The notes under the pieces: model-generated
Databases searched by the model: none
What the model saw: only the letters and a program-made list of their open reading frames with translations
Told to the model about the DNA's origin: nothing
Position numbers and translations under genes: made by a program
Shown here: one piece after another, positions 34,366-43,327 of the stretch
Layout of the letters: the number at the start of each line of letters is the position of its first letter
Numbering within the stretch: the stretch's first letter is position 1
DNA from: Desulfoferula mesophila
GTDB lineage: Bacteria; Desulfobacterota; Desulfarculia; Desulfarculales; Desulfarculaceae
Assembly: GCF_037076455.1 (NCBI RefSeq)
Contig: NZ_AP028679.1
Span: 1,441,501 to 1,505,500, forward strand
Reading direction: 5' to 3'
Length of the DNA: 64,000 nt

Positions 34366-36180
34366 ATGATCCCCGCGGCCGCAAAAGCCAAACGTTCCAT
34401 CTTTCACCTGACTGATTTGATGGCGTTTTACCGCCAAGACCCTACTCGGCGCATCGCCATTAGCGTGCTCATCGGGGCGGTGTCCGGCCTGGGGGCCATC
34501 GCCTTTTTCGTGGCCCTGGAATGGTCCCGCTGGTTCTGCCTGGCCTATCTGGCCGGCTCCCCGGCTCCGGAACCGGCGGGCGAGCAACTGGTCCATCTGG
34601 TGGCCAATACCCCCTACCGGCCCTGGCTGTTGTTTTTCATCCCGGCCATCGGCGGGCTCATCTCCGGCCTGGTGGTCTATACCTTCGCTCCTGAGGCCGA
34701 GGGTCACGGCATGGACGCCATGATCTCGGCCTTTCACAATCTTAAGGGCTTCATCCGCACCAGGGTGCCGTTTATAAAGGCCTTTGCCTCCATCGTCACC
34801 CTGTCCACCGGCGGCTCGGCCGGGCGCGAGGGACCCATAGCCCAGATCGGGGCCGGGTTCGGTTCCTGGGTGTCGCGTATCCTTAAGCTGTCGGTGCAGG
34901 AGCGGCGCATCTTCATGCTGGCCGGTTGCGCGGGCGGCCTGGGGGCCATCTTCCGGGCCCCCCTGGGCGCGGCCATCACCAGCGTCGAGGTGCTCTACCG
35001 CGAGGACTTCGAGAGCGAGGCCATCATCCCCTGCGTCATAAGCTCGGTGATCGCCTTTTCCATATTTACCTTTGTCTTTGGTTTTGATCCCATCTTCGCC
35101 ACCCCCGGCTTCGTGGCCCACGACCCCCGCCAGCTTCCCATCTTCGCGGTGCTGGGCCTGGTCTGCGCCCCGGTGGGCGGGCTGTACGTCAAGGTGTTCT
35201 ACGGCACCCGCGACGCCTTTCGCCGCCTGAGCATTCCCAAGCATTTCCGCCCCATGCTGGGCGGCCTGGGGGTGGGGGCCATCGCCCTGTTCGTGCCCCA
35301 GGCCATCGGCGGCGGCTACGGCTATCTGCAAGCGGCCATCTACGGCCAGCTGAGCATCCTCATCATGTGCCTAGCCGCCTCGGCCAAGATCGCCACCACC
35401 AGCTTGACCATCGGCAGCGGGGGCAGCGGCGGGGTGTTCGGCCCCACTCTGTTCATCGGCGGCATGATCGGCGGAGTGGTGGGCCAGGTGGGGCACATGC
35501 TCTTTCCCGAGGTGGTCACCCAGCCGGGGGCCTACGTCCTGGTGGGCATGGCCGCCTTCTTTTCCGGCGCGGCCAAGGCTCCCCTGGGCGCCTTGATCAT
35601 GGTCACCGAGATGACCCAGTCCTACGCCCTGTTGCCCCCCCTTATGCTGGTGTCGGTCATCGCCATCCTGTTCAACCGGGGCAGCAGCATCTACGAAAAG
35701 CAGGTGGCCGACAAATTCAACTCCCCGGCCCACGAAGGCGACCTCACCGTCAACGTCATGGAAAAGCTGACCGTGGGCGAGGTGTTCCAGCCGGACAAGC
35801 CATTCCAGACCCTGCCCGCCTCCACCCGGTTCGTGGACCTGCGCCGGGCGGTAGCCGCCAGCGGTCAGGCGGTATTTCCGGTCACCAACGCGCAGGGCAC
35901 CATGATCGGGCTGCTCTCGGTGACCAACGTGCGCACCGTGCTGTTTGAGGACGCCCTCAAGGATCTGGTGGTGGTGGGCGAATTGTGCACCCCGCCGGTC
36001 AGCCTGCGGCTGGATCAGAGCCTCTACGACGCCCTGCTGGTCTTTTTGGAGAGCGGCTACGGCCAACTGCCGGTAACCGAGCATAAAGACGGCAAGTTGT
36101 CCATCCTGGGCATGCTGGACCACAGCGAGGTGGCCGCCGCCTATCACCGGGAAGTGAGCCGCCGCGCAAGCCAGGAATAG
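34366..36180 (+). CDS. ClC-family chloride channel/antiporter with CBS domains
   Basis: A 604-residue membrane protein: about residues 25-450 form the ClC core with the gating-glutamate motif GGSAGREGPIAQIG (Glu at about residue 157), the GSGGSGGVFGPTLFIGG segment near 345, and AGCAGGLGAIFRAPLGAA. A paired CBS domain occupies about 465-600. The gating glutamate suggests H+/Cl- exchange rather than a pure channel. The first selectivity motif, normally GSGIP, reads GHGMD here, so anion preference may differ. It stands alone and is divergent from phoB. Confidence 0.92.
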   Translation: MIPAAAKAKRSIFHLTDLMAFYRQDPTRRIAISVLIGAVSGLGAIAFFVALEWSRWFCLAYLAGSPAPEPAGEQLVHLVANTPYRPWLLFFIPAIGGLISGLVVYTFAPEAEGHGMDAMISAFHNLKGFIRTRVPFIKAFASIVTLSTGGSAGREGPIAQIGAGFGSWVSRILKLSVQERRIFMLAGCAGGLGAIFRAPLGAAITSVEVLYREDFESEAIIPCVISSVIAFSIFTFVFGFDPIFATPGFVAHDPRQLPIFAVLGLVCAPVGGLYVKVFYGTRDAFRRLSIPKHFRPMLGGLGVGAIALFVPQAIGGGYGYLQAAIYGQLSILIMCLAASAKIATTSLTIGSGGSGGVFGPTLFIGGMIGGVVGQVGHMLFPEVVTQPGAYVLVGMAAFFSGAAKAPLGALIMVTEMTQSYALLPPLMLVSVIAILFNRGSSIYEKQVADKFNSPAHEGDLTVNVMEKLTVGEVFQPDKPFQTLPASTRFVDLRRAVAASGQAVFPVTNAQGTMIGLLSVTNVRTVLFEDALKDLVVVGELCTPPVSLRLDQSLYDALLVFLESGYGQLPVTEHKDGKLSILGMLDHSEVAAAYHREVSRRASQE

Positions 36181-36246
36181 ACCCGGCCTTGCGCCTCCCG
36201 TCCGGGGATACTAGAATTCTTTTTAATTATTTGCCTTAGGGGTTTT

Positions 36247-37413
36247 ATGCAAGGCATGGTGGTGGCGGTGGTGCCCGCCGCCGGGGCGGGGACCCGCCTG
36301 GGCGGGGAGCGCCCCAAACAATTTTTGCCCCTGGCCGGGCGTCCCCTGCTTACCCGCACCCTCATGGTGCTGGAGGCCACGCCCCAGGTCCAGGCGGTGG
36401 TGGTGGTTTGCCCGCCCGGCGCGGAGGATGAAACCTGGCGCGCCTGCGTGGAGCCCTACGGCCTGGCCAAGGTGGCCGCCGTGGTGCCCGGCGGGGCCCA
36501 GCGCCAAGACAGCGTGGCCGCCGGGGTGGCCCGGGCCGCCCGTTTGGGCGCGGAGTGGCTGGTGGTGCACGACGCGGCCCGGCCCCTGGCTCGGCCCGAG
36601 TTGTTCGCCCGGGTGCTGGCCGCCGCCGCCCAGACCGGGGCGGCCATCGCTGCGGTGCCGGCGGCCGACACGATCAAGCAGGCCGGGGAGGGCGATCTGG
36701 CCCAGTCCACCCTGGACCGCTCCCAATTGTGGTTGGTGCAGACACCCCAGGTTTTCCGGCGCGACCTGCTGGAGCGGGCCCTGGCCCAGGCAACGGCGGA
36801 TGGCTTTTACGCCACCGACGAGGCCGGTCTGGTGGAGCGCATGGGGGAAAAGGTGAAGCTGGTCATGGGCAGCCGCGACAATTTGAAAATCACCACCCCC
36901 GAGGACCTGGCCTTGGCCCAGGGGATCATGGGCCCGGCCATGCGGGTGGGGCAGGGGTTTGACGCCCACCGCCTGGCGCCGGGCCGCCGCCTGGTCTTGG
37001 CCGGGGTGGATATCCCCCATGAGACCGGGCTGCTGGGCCACTCCGACGCCGACGTGGCCGTCCATGCCCTGATGGACGCCCTGCTGGCCGCCGCCGGGCT
37101 GGGGGACATCGGGCAGATGTTCCCGGACAGCGACCCGGCCTACAAGGACGCCGACAGCATGGAGCTGTTGGCCCGAGTGCTGGAGCGCCTGGCCGCCCAG
37201 GGTTGGCGGCCCGCCCAGGTCAGCCTGACCATCCTGGCCCAGCGGCCCAAGATCGCCCCCCACTACCCGGCCATGCGGGCCAAGCTGGCCCAGGCTATGG
37301 ACCTGGAGACCGGCGAGGTCAACCTGGCGGCCAGCACCACCGAGGGCCTGGGGTTCGTGGGCCGCGAGGAAGGCCTGGCCGCCTGGGCCACAGTGGTGAT
37401 CGCCCCTCGATAA
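36247..37413 (+). CDS. ispDF: Bifunctional IspD/IspF (MEP pathway)
   Basis: A 388-residue fusion. The N-terminal part (about 1-228) is 2-C-methyl-D-erythritol 4-phosphate cytidylyltransferase (VPAAGAGTRLGGERPKQFLPL; VVHDAARPLA). The C-terminal part (about 230-388) is MECDP synthase (RVGQGFDAHRLAPGRRLVLAG; HSDADVAVHALMDALLAAAG zinc-site region). It carries two non-consecutive steps of isoprenoid synthesis; ispDF fusions are common in alpha-, epsilon- and some deltaproteobacteria. First gene of a housekeeping operon continuing to cysS. Confidence 0.96.
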   Translation: MQGMVVAVVPAAGAGTRLGGERPKQFLPLAGRPLLTRTLMVLEATPQVQAVVVVCPPGAEDETWRACVEPYGLAKVAAVVPGGAQRQDSVAAGVARAARLGAEWLVVHDAARPLARPELFARVLAAAAQTGAAIAAVPAADTIKQAGEGDLAQSTLDRSQLWLVQTPQVFRRDLLERALAQATADGFYATDEAGLVERMGEKVKLVMGSRDNLKITTPEDLALAQGIMGPAMRVGQGFDAHRLAPGRRLVLAGVDIPHETGLLGHSDADVAVHALMDALLAAAGLGDIGQMFPDSDPAYKDADSMELLARVLERLAAQGWRPAQVSLTILAQRPKIAPHYPAMRAKLAQAMDLETGEVNLAASTTEGLGFVGREEGLAAWATVVIAPR

Positions 37414-37447
37414 AAAACTCAACCTGCCTGCGTAAGCGGAGAAGCTG

Positions 37448-38950
37448 ATGTCCCTGGTTATCTACAACACCCAGACCCGGCAAAAAGAAGAGTTTCAGCC
37501 CCTGGTGCCCGGCCAGGTGAGCATGTACGTGTGCGGGGTGACGGTCTACGACTCGCCCCACATCGGCCACGCCCGCTGTTACGTGGCCTTTGACGCCATC
37601 CACCGCCATTTCCGCTCCAAGGGGTGGAAGGTCGCCTATGTGCGCAACTTCACCGACATCGACGACAAGATCATCAAGCGGGCGGGTGAAACCGGCCAGG
37701 ATTGGCGGGAACTGACCAAGGACAACATCGCGGCCTTCACCCGGGCCATGGAAGCCCTGAAGGTGCTCCCGGCCACCCAGGAGCCCCGGGCCACCGAGCA
37801 CATCCAGGGGATCATCGACTCGGTGCAAAAGCTCATCGACAAGGGCCACGCCTATCCCGTGGAGGGCGGCGATGTGCTGTTCGCGGTGAACAGCTTCCCC
37901 GAGTACGGCAAGCTGAGCCACCGGGAGCTGGACCAGATGCAGGCCGGGGCCCGCATCGCGGTGGACGAGCGTAAGAAGAACCCCGTGGACTTTGTGCTGT
38001 GGAAGGGCTCCAAGCCCGGCGAACCCTCTTGGGACAGCCCCTGGGGGCCGGGCCGTCCCGGCTGGCACATCGAGTGCTCGGTGATGAGCCAGGAGTACCT
38101 GGGCGCCACCTTTGACATCCACGGCGGCGGCGAGGACCTCCTGTTCCCCCACCACGAGAACGAGGTGGCCCAGTCCGAGGCGCTCAACGACCAGCCCTTT
38201 GCCCGTTACTGGATCCACAACGGCTTTGTCAGGGTGAACCACGAGAAGATGTCCAAGTCCCTGGGCAACTTCTTTACCGTGGACGACATCCTCAAGACCG
38301 TGAAGCCCGAGGCGCTTCGGCTGTTCCTGCTGTCCAAGCACTACCGCTCGCCCCTGGACTTCAGCGACCAGGCCCTCAAGGAGGCCGGGCAGGGCCTGGA
38401 GCGGCTCTACCTGGCCCTGCGCGAGTCCGCCCCGCCCGCCGACCTGACCCTGGCCCAGCGCCTGACCCGCCCCGAGGAGCTGGAGTGGATGCGCGAGATC
38501 GACGGCCACGCCGCGGAGTTCGAGGCGGCCATGGACGACGACTTCAACACCCCCCGCGCCTTGGGAGCCCTGTTCAGCCTGGCCAAGACCGCCAACCGCC
38601 TGGCCGCCGCGCCGGAGCCGGCCCCCCGCCAGCCCATGCTGGGCAAGGGCGGGCAAAAGGAGGTCTCGGCCAAGCAGGCGCTGCTGGCCCTGGCCGCCGC
38701 CCGCCTGAAGCAGTTGGGCGGCCGTTTGGGCCTCTTGGGCGAGAACCCGGTGGAGTTCTTGCAGTCCAGCGCCCCGGAAGCCGGGGATGGGCCGGACCCG
38801 GCCCATATCGAGGATCTCATCGCCCAGCGGGCCCAGGCCCGCCAGGACAAGGACTTCGCCACCGCCGACCGCATCCGTGACGAGATCACCGCCCTGGGGG
38901 TGGTGTTGGAGGACAGCCCCACCGGCACCCGCTGGCGGCTGGCCGAATAA
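37448..38950 (+). CDS. cysS: Cysteinyl-tRNA synthetase
   Basis: A 500-residue class I synthetase. It shows YVCGVTVYDSPHIGHAR (HIGH box and Cys zinc ligand), FTDIDDKIIKRA, WHIECSVMS and the KMSKS loop (HEKMSKSLGN, about residues 266-275), followed by DALR/anticodon-binding regions. The ATG at 37448 has GCGGAGAAG upstream and lies 34 bases after ispDF. It is slightly longer than the usual 460-490 residues because of a linker around residues 385-440. Confidence 0.97.
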   Translation: MSLVIYNTQTRQKEEFQPLVPGQVSMYVCGVTVYDSPHIGHARCYVAFDAIHRHFRSKGWKVAYVRNFTDIDDKIIKRAGETGQDWRELTKDNIAAFTRAMEALKVLPATQEPRATEHIQGIIDSVQKLIDKGHAYPVEGGDVLFAVNSFPEYGKLSHRELDQMQAGARIAVDERKKNPVDFVLWKGSKPGEPSWDSPWGPGRPGWHIECSVMSQEYLGATFDIHGGGEDLLFPHHENEVAQSEALNDQPFARYWIHNGFVRVNHEKMSKSLGNFFTVDDILKTVKPEALRLFLLSKHYRSPLDFSDQALKEAGQGLERLYLALRESAPPADLTLAQRLTRPEELEWMREIDGHAAEFEAAMDDDFNTPRALGALFSLAKTANRLAAAPEPAPRQPMLGKGGQKEVSAKQALLALAAARLKQLGGRLGLLGENPVEFLQSSAPEAGDGPDPAHIEDLIAQRAQARQDKDFATADRIRDEITALGVVLEDSPTGTRWRLAE

Positions 38951-38966
38951 AAAAAGGAGCCCGGCC

Positions 38967-39686
38967 ATGAGCATGCAGCGCTACGTCAGCGATGAACTGA
39001 CCCACTTCGTGGGCCGCAGCTTCCGCCATGAGTACAACGCCCATGAGCAGCAGTTCGAGCTGTTGGTGCGAATCCTGCGCTCGGGCACCCTGGGCAAGAA
39101 CGTTGACGGCCGGGTGGCCTTTCAGCCGGACATGCCCTTTTCGGGCAACGAGGCCTACCGCTCCAACGTGGTGTGCTTCTCCGACATCCCGGTGCCCGAC
39201 CTGGGCATCCACATGGGCAAGTTCAGCCGCTTCGGCCTGTCGTTTCGCAAGAAGTTCCTCATCGAGCGCGGGGCCAACCCGGTGTATTACGTGGCCCGCA
39301 ACTCCCTGATCACCGCCCCCGAGGGCCGGGCCAAGACCCTGGCCGCGTTGTTCGACGAAAAACACGACCAGCTCTGGGCCTTTTACGACGCCTACAAGAG
39401 CGGCCAGGCCGCTCCGCCAGAGGGCGAGGCCCGGCCGGGCGAGCCCCCCGACCTGACCGACCTGTTCAATTTCCTGGTCTACCACTTCTTCAGCTTCGTG
39501 AAGTTCTACGAGGAAGGCCTTCCCCCGGCCGACGAGAAGAACTACTACATGGAGCGGGAGTGGCGGGTCTTCGGCAACCTGGGGTTCGAGATCGGCGACG
39601 TGCGCCGGGTCATCTTCCCCGAGCGCTTCGCCCGCTCCTTCCGGGAGCGGGTGCCCGACTATTACGGCGAGATCACCTTTTCCTAG
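38967..39686 (+). CDS. AbiGi-like (putative abortive-infection antitoxin family) protein
   Basis: A 239-residue soluble protein that starts MSMQRYVSDELTHFVGRS and contains VCFSDIPVPDLGIHMGKFSR and a C-terminal YMEREWRVFGNLGF segment, which resemble the AbiGi family (antitoxin of the AbiG abortive-infection pair). AAAAAGGAG lies 6 bases before ATG 38967; longer upstream reading is a cysS shadow. No AbiGii-like toxin gene is adjacent: it sits 16 bases after cysS and 11 before a flavoprotein gene, inside a housekeeping operon. Family assignment is from recalled motif similarity, so function is uncertain. Confidence 0.75.
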   Translation: MSMQRYVSDELTHFVGRSFRHEYNAHEQQFELLVRILRSGTLGKNVDGRVAFQPDMPFSGNEAYRSNVVCFSDIPVPDLGIHMGKFSRFGLSFRKKFLIERGANPVYYVARNSLITAPEGRAKTLAALFDEKHDQLWAFYDAYKSGQAAPPEGEARPGEPPDLTDLFNFLVYHFFSFVKFYEEGLPPADEKNYYMEREWRVFGNLGFEIGDVRRVIFPERFARSFRERVPDYYGEITFS

Positions 39687-39697
39687 GAGCAAGCGCC

Positions 39698-40300
39698 ATG
39701 CAGCTTCTGGTGGTGCTGGCCCATCCCGATCCGGCCAGCTTCAACGCGGCCATCGCGGACACGGCAGTGGCCGCCCTGCGCGGCTTGGGCCACGAGGTGG
39801 TGCTGCGCGACCTCTGCGCCGAGGGCTTCGACCCCCTGCTGGGCGCGGGGGAGATAAGCGAGCAGGCCGAGCTGCCGCCTTCGGTGGAAGCGCACTGCCG
39901 CGACCTGGAGCGGGCACAGGGCATCGTCATCGTGCACCCCAACTGGTGGGGCATGCCCCCGGCCATCATGAAGGGCTGGATCGACCGGGTGTTTCGTCCC
40001 GGCCGGGCCTATCGTTTCCTGGAGGGCGACGGCGGGGAGGGGGTGCCCCAGGGCCTGCTGCCCGCCAAGGCGGCGGTGGTCTACAACACCGGCAACACCC
40101 CGGCGGCGCGGGAGCTGGAGGCCTTCGGCGATCCCCTGGAGCGCCTGTGGCGCGACTGCGTGTTCGGCCTGTGCGCGGAGCTTGAGTTCCACCGCCGCCT
40201 GTTCGGGGTGGTGTGCCTGAGCGACGCCGCCCAGCGGGCGGCCTGGCTAAAAGAGGTGGAGCAAGACATGGCCCGCCTTTTCCCGGGGGAGGGCGCATGA
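39698..40300 (+). CDS. NAD(P)H-dependent (quinone) oxidoreductase, flavodoxin-like fold
   Basis: A 200-residue flavoprotein of the MdaB/KefF/YwrO group. The N-terminus [19 protein letters not shown] binds the FMN/FAD phosphate, and [20 protein letters not shown] is the hallmark middle segment. It would carry out two-electron reduction of quinones or similar acceptors. AGGAGC lies 7 bases upstream of the ATG; the stop overlaps the uvrB start as ATGA. Confidence 0.9.
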   Translation: MQLLVVLAHPDPASFNAAIADTAVAALRGLGHEVVLRDLCAEGFDPLLGAGEISEQAELPPSVEAHCRDLERAQGIVIVHPNWWGMPPAIMKGWIDRVFRPGRAYRFLEGDGGEGVPQGLLPAKAAVVYNTGNTPAARELEAFGDPLERLWRDCVFGLCAELEFHRRLFGVVCLSDAAQRAAWLKEVEQDMARLFPGEGA

Positions 40301-42345
40301 GCCGGGAAAGCGACTTCACCTCCCACTGGTGGCGCACCGCGCCCAGCCGGGCCGACTTCGAGCTGGTGAGCGAGTTCTCCCCCCAGGGCGACCAGCCCCG
40401 GGCCATCGAGGAGCTTACCCACGGCCTGGCCGAGGGGATCAAGCACCAGGTGCTCCTGGGGGTCACCGGCAGCGGCAAGACCTTCACCATGGCCAACGTG
40501 GTGGCCAACGCCGGCCTGCCCGCCCTGGTGCTGGCCCCCAACAAGACCCTAGCCGCCCAGCTCTACGGCGAGTTCAAGGCCCTGTTCCCCCACAACGCGG
40601 TGGAGTACTTCGTCTCCTACTACGACTACTACCAGCCCGAGGCCTACATCCCGGCCAGCGACACCTACATCGAAAAGGATTCGTCCATCAACGAGCGCAT
40701 CGACAAGATGCGCCACGCGGCCACCTATGCCCTGCTCTCCCGCCAGGACGTGATCATCGTGGCCAGTGTGTCGTGTATCTACGGCCTGGGCTCGCCCGAG
40801 GTCTATGCGGACATGATCGTCTATTTGGAGCAGGGCCAGGAGGCGGACCGCGACGAAATCCTGCGCAAGCTGGTGGAGATGCTCTACGAGCGCAACGAAT
40901 ACTCCTTTCACCGGGGCACCTTTCGGGTGCGCGGCGACACGGTGGAGATCTTCCCCGCCTACGAGGAAGACCGGGCGGTGCGCATCTCCTTTTTCGGCGA
41001 CGAGGTGGAGGAGATCGCCTTCATCGACCCCCTGCGCGGGGTGGCCCTGGAGCGGGCCCCCCGGGTGACCATCTTCCCGGCCAGCCACTACGTGACCAAC
41101 GAGACCATCCGGGTGCAGGCCATGAGCGCCATCCGCAGCGAGTTGGGCGAACGCCTGGCCGAATTCGAGGCCCAGGGCAAGCTCATCGAGGCCCAGCGCA
41201 TCCGCGAGCGCACCCTGTTCGACCTGGAGATGATGAAGGAGCTGGGCTACTGCCACGGCATCGAGAACTACTCCCGCCACCTCACCGGCCGGGCTCCGGG
41301 CCAGGCCCCGCCCACCCTGCTGGACTATTTCCCCAAGCGCTGGCTGTTGATCGTGGACGAGAGCCACATCAGCATGCCCCAGGTGCGGGGCATGTACTTC
41401 GGCGACCGCTCCCGCAAGGAGACCCTGGTGGAATACGGCTTCCGCTTGCCCAGCGCCCTGGACAACCGGCCGCTGAACTTTGGCGAGTTCGAGACCCACA
41501 CCGACCAGATCGTCTACGTTTCGGCCACCCCGGCCGACTACGAGCTGACCCAGGCCGAGGGGGTGGTGGTGGAACAGATCATCCGCCCCACCGGGCTGAT
41601 GGACCCCGTGATCGAGGTGCGCCCCGCCTCGGGCCAGGTGGACGACCTGTTGGGTGAACTGCGCCTGGTGGTGGGACGGGGCGAGCGGGCCCTGGTGACC
41701 ACCCTGACCAAGCGCATGGCCGAGGAGCTCACCGAATATTTCGACGAGATGGGCCTCAAGGTGCGCTACCTGCACAGCGATATCGACACCATCGAGCGGG
41801 TGGAGATCATCCGCGACCTGCGCAAGGGCGTGTTCGACGTGCTGGTGGGCATCAACCTGTTGCGCGAGGGCCTGGATTTGCCCGAGGTGAGCCTGGTGGC
41901 CATCCTGGACGCCGACCGCGAGGGCTTCCTGCGCTCCACCCGCTCGCTGATCCAGACCACGGGCCGGGCGGCGCGCAACGTTGACGGCCGGGTTCTGCTC
42001 TACGCCGACAAGGTGACCGATTCCATGGCCCAGGCCATGGAGGAGACCGAGCGGCGGCGGCAGGTGCAGATGGAGTACAACCAAGAGCACCACATCACCC
42101 CGGTGAGCATCAAGAAGGCCATCGGGGCCATGCTGCCCCATGAGCTGGAGGCCGACTACACCACGGTGCCCCTGGCCGAAACCGGCCCGGAGCTGGAGCC
42201 CGAGGAGATACCCCAGGAGATCGCCCGCCTGCGCCAGGAGATGGAGCAGATGGCCAAGGACCTGCGCTTCGAGGAGGCGGCGCTGATCCGCGACCAGATC
42301 AAGGAGCTGCAGGCCCAGGAGTTGGCCTGGAAGGAATTGGCATGA
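40297..42345 (+). CDS. uvrB: Excinuclease ABC subunit B
   Basis: A 682-residue DNA-damage helicase-like subunit of nucleotide excision repair. Walker [14 protein letters not shown] (about residues 52-64), the beta-hairpin [12 protein letters not shown] that clamps the damaged strand, DESHISMPQ (Walker B region), TSRxxRNVDGR-like motif VI ([13 protein letters not shown]), and a C-terminal UVR domain (residues about 640-675) that binds UvrC. The start at ATG 40297 overlaps the previous stop. uvrC lies one gene downstream. Confidence 0.98.
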   Translation: MSRESDFTSHWWRTAPSRADFELVSEFSPQGDQPRAIEELTHGLAEGIKHQVLLGVTGSGKTFTMANVVANAGLPALVLAPNKTLAAQLYGEFKALFPHNAVEYFVSYYDYYQPEAYIPASDTYIEKDSSINERIDKMRHAATYALLSRQDVIIVASVSCIYGLGSPEVYADMIVYLEQGQEADRDEILRKLVEMLYERNEYSFHRGTFRVRGDTVEIFPAYEEDRAVRISFFGDEVEEIAFIDPLRGVALERAPRVTIFPASHYVTNETIRVQAMSAIRSELGERLAEFEAQGKLIEAQRIRERTLFDLEMMKELGYCHGIENYSRHLTGRAPGQAPPTLLDYFPKRWLLIVDESHISMPQVRGMYFGDRSRKETLVEYGFRLPSALDNRPLNFGEFETHTDQIVYVSATPADYELTQAEGVVVEQIIRPTGLMDPVIEVRPASGQVDDLLGELRLVVGRGERALVTTLTKRMAEELTEYFDEMGLKVRYLHSDIDTIERVEIIRDLRKGVFDVLVGINLLREGLDLPEVSLVAILDADREGFLRSTRSLIQTTGRAARNVDGRVLLYADKVTDSMAQAMEETERRRQVQMEYNQEHHITPVSIKKAIGAMLPHELEADYTTVPLAETGPELEPEEIPQEIARLRQEMEQMAKDLRFEEAALIRDQIKELQAQELAWKELA

Positions 42346-43244
42346 AGCGTTGCTGGAAGATAGTGGCCGCCTGTTTGCTGGCCCTGGCCATAATGCTGCC
42401 CGCCCTGGCCTCAGCGGGGCCGGGGGCCTACGCCACCCTGGACGGGCACAAAGTCTATTACACCGACCAGGGGCAGGGTGGGCCCGCCCTGGTGCTTATC
42501 CACGGCTGGTTGTGCAACCAAAAGTTTTGGCGGGAGCAGGTGCCCGCCCTGGCCAAGGGCCACCGGGTCATCGCCCTGGATATGATCGGTTTCGGCCAAA
42601 GCGACGCGCCCCGGGTGAGCTACACCCAGGAGCTCTTGGCCCGCTCGGTGCTGGCGGTGATGGACCAGGCCGGGGTCAAGAGCGCGGTGCTCATGGGCCA
42701 CAGCATGGGCGCGGCGGTGGCCCGGCGGGTGGCCTTGCGGCATCCGGATAGAGTGCGAGGCATCATCTCCATGGACGGGGCTCTGGACCGGCCGCCCCAG
42801 GACCCGGCGGCCCGCGAAAAATGGCTGGCGGAGGCGGCCGCCTTTGGCGCCCAGTTCGCGGGCCCTGACGGCCAGTCCAAGGTGAAGCCCTTTTTCGCGG
42901 CCATAGAGGGCCCCAACGCCCCGCCCGCCCTGCGCCAGTGGATTCTGGCCCAGGCCCTGGCCACGCCCTGGCACGTGGGCCAAAGCTCCATGGCCGAGTT
43001 CATCAAGCCGGCCAACTGGGATATGCAACCTAGCCAAGTGCCCGCTCTGGCCATCGTCGCCCTGACCCCTTATGTGCCGCCGGATCAGGAGCAGCAGTTG
43101 CGCGTCCTGTTCCCCAGTCTGACCTACCGCACCGTCGACGGGGTGGGGCATTTCCTCATGCTGGAGAAGCCGGAAGTGGTCAACCCCCTGATCCTGGAGT
43201 TCGTGGACGGCGAGGCGATGAAGGTAAGCCAGGCGGGAAAGTAA
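42342..43244 (+). CDS. Exported alpha/beta hydrolase
   Basis: A 300-residue protein with a signal peptide (residues 1 to about 25, [19 protein letters not shown] then ASA) and an alpha/beta-hydrolase domain. The triad is visible as nucleophile GHSMG (Ser about residue 119), the acid residue further on, and His in [12 protein letters not shown]; the oxyanion region is [10 protein letters not shown]. It begins at an ATGA overlap with the uvrB stop, a tight coupling that seems coincidental to function. Substrate unknown. Confidence 0.9.
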   Translation: MKRCWKIVAACLLALAIMLPALASAGPGAYATLDGHKVYYTDQGQGGPALVLIHGWLCNQKFWREQVPALAKGHRVIALDMIGFGQSDAPRVSYTQELLARSVLAVMDQAGVKSAVLMGHSMGAAVARRVALRHPDRVRGIISMDGALDRPPQDPAAREKWLAEAAAFGAQFAGPDGQSKVKPFFAAIEGPNAPPALRQWILAQALATPWHVGQSSMAEFIKPANWDMQPSQVPALAIVALTPYVPPDQEQQLRVLFPSLTYRTVDGVGHFLMLEKPEVVNPLILEFVDGEAMKVSQAGK

Positions 43245-43269
43245 GAGAAAAGAGTCTCAGGGCAATCGT

Positions 43270-43301
43270 GTAGGTTGGGTGGAGCGAAGCGAAACCCGAC
43301 A
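43270..43301 (+). repeat. Short imperfect hairpin repeat of the 'GTAGGTTGGGT...GAAGCGAAACCC' type
   Basis: GTTGGGT and ACCCGAC flank GGAGCGAAGCGA, giving a short stem-loop (one G-U pair). It resembles a dispersed intergenic element I know from many proteobacterial genomes. It is the only copy I noticed in the window. Confidence 0.5.
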
Positions 43302-43327
43302 AAAACTAATCACGGCTAGAGTAGCGC

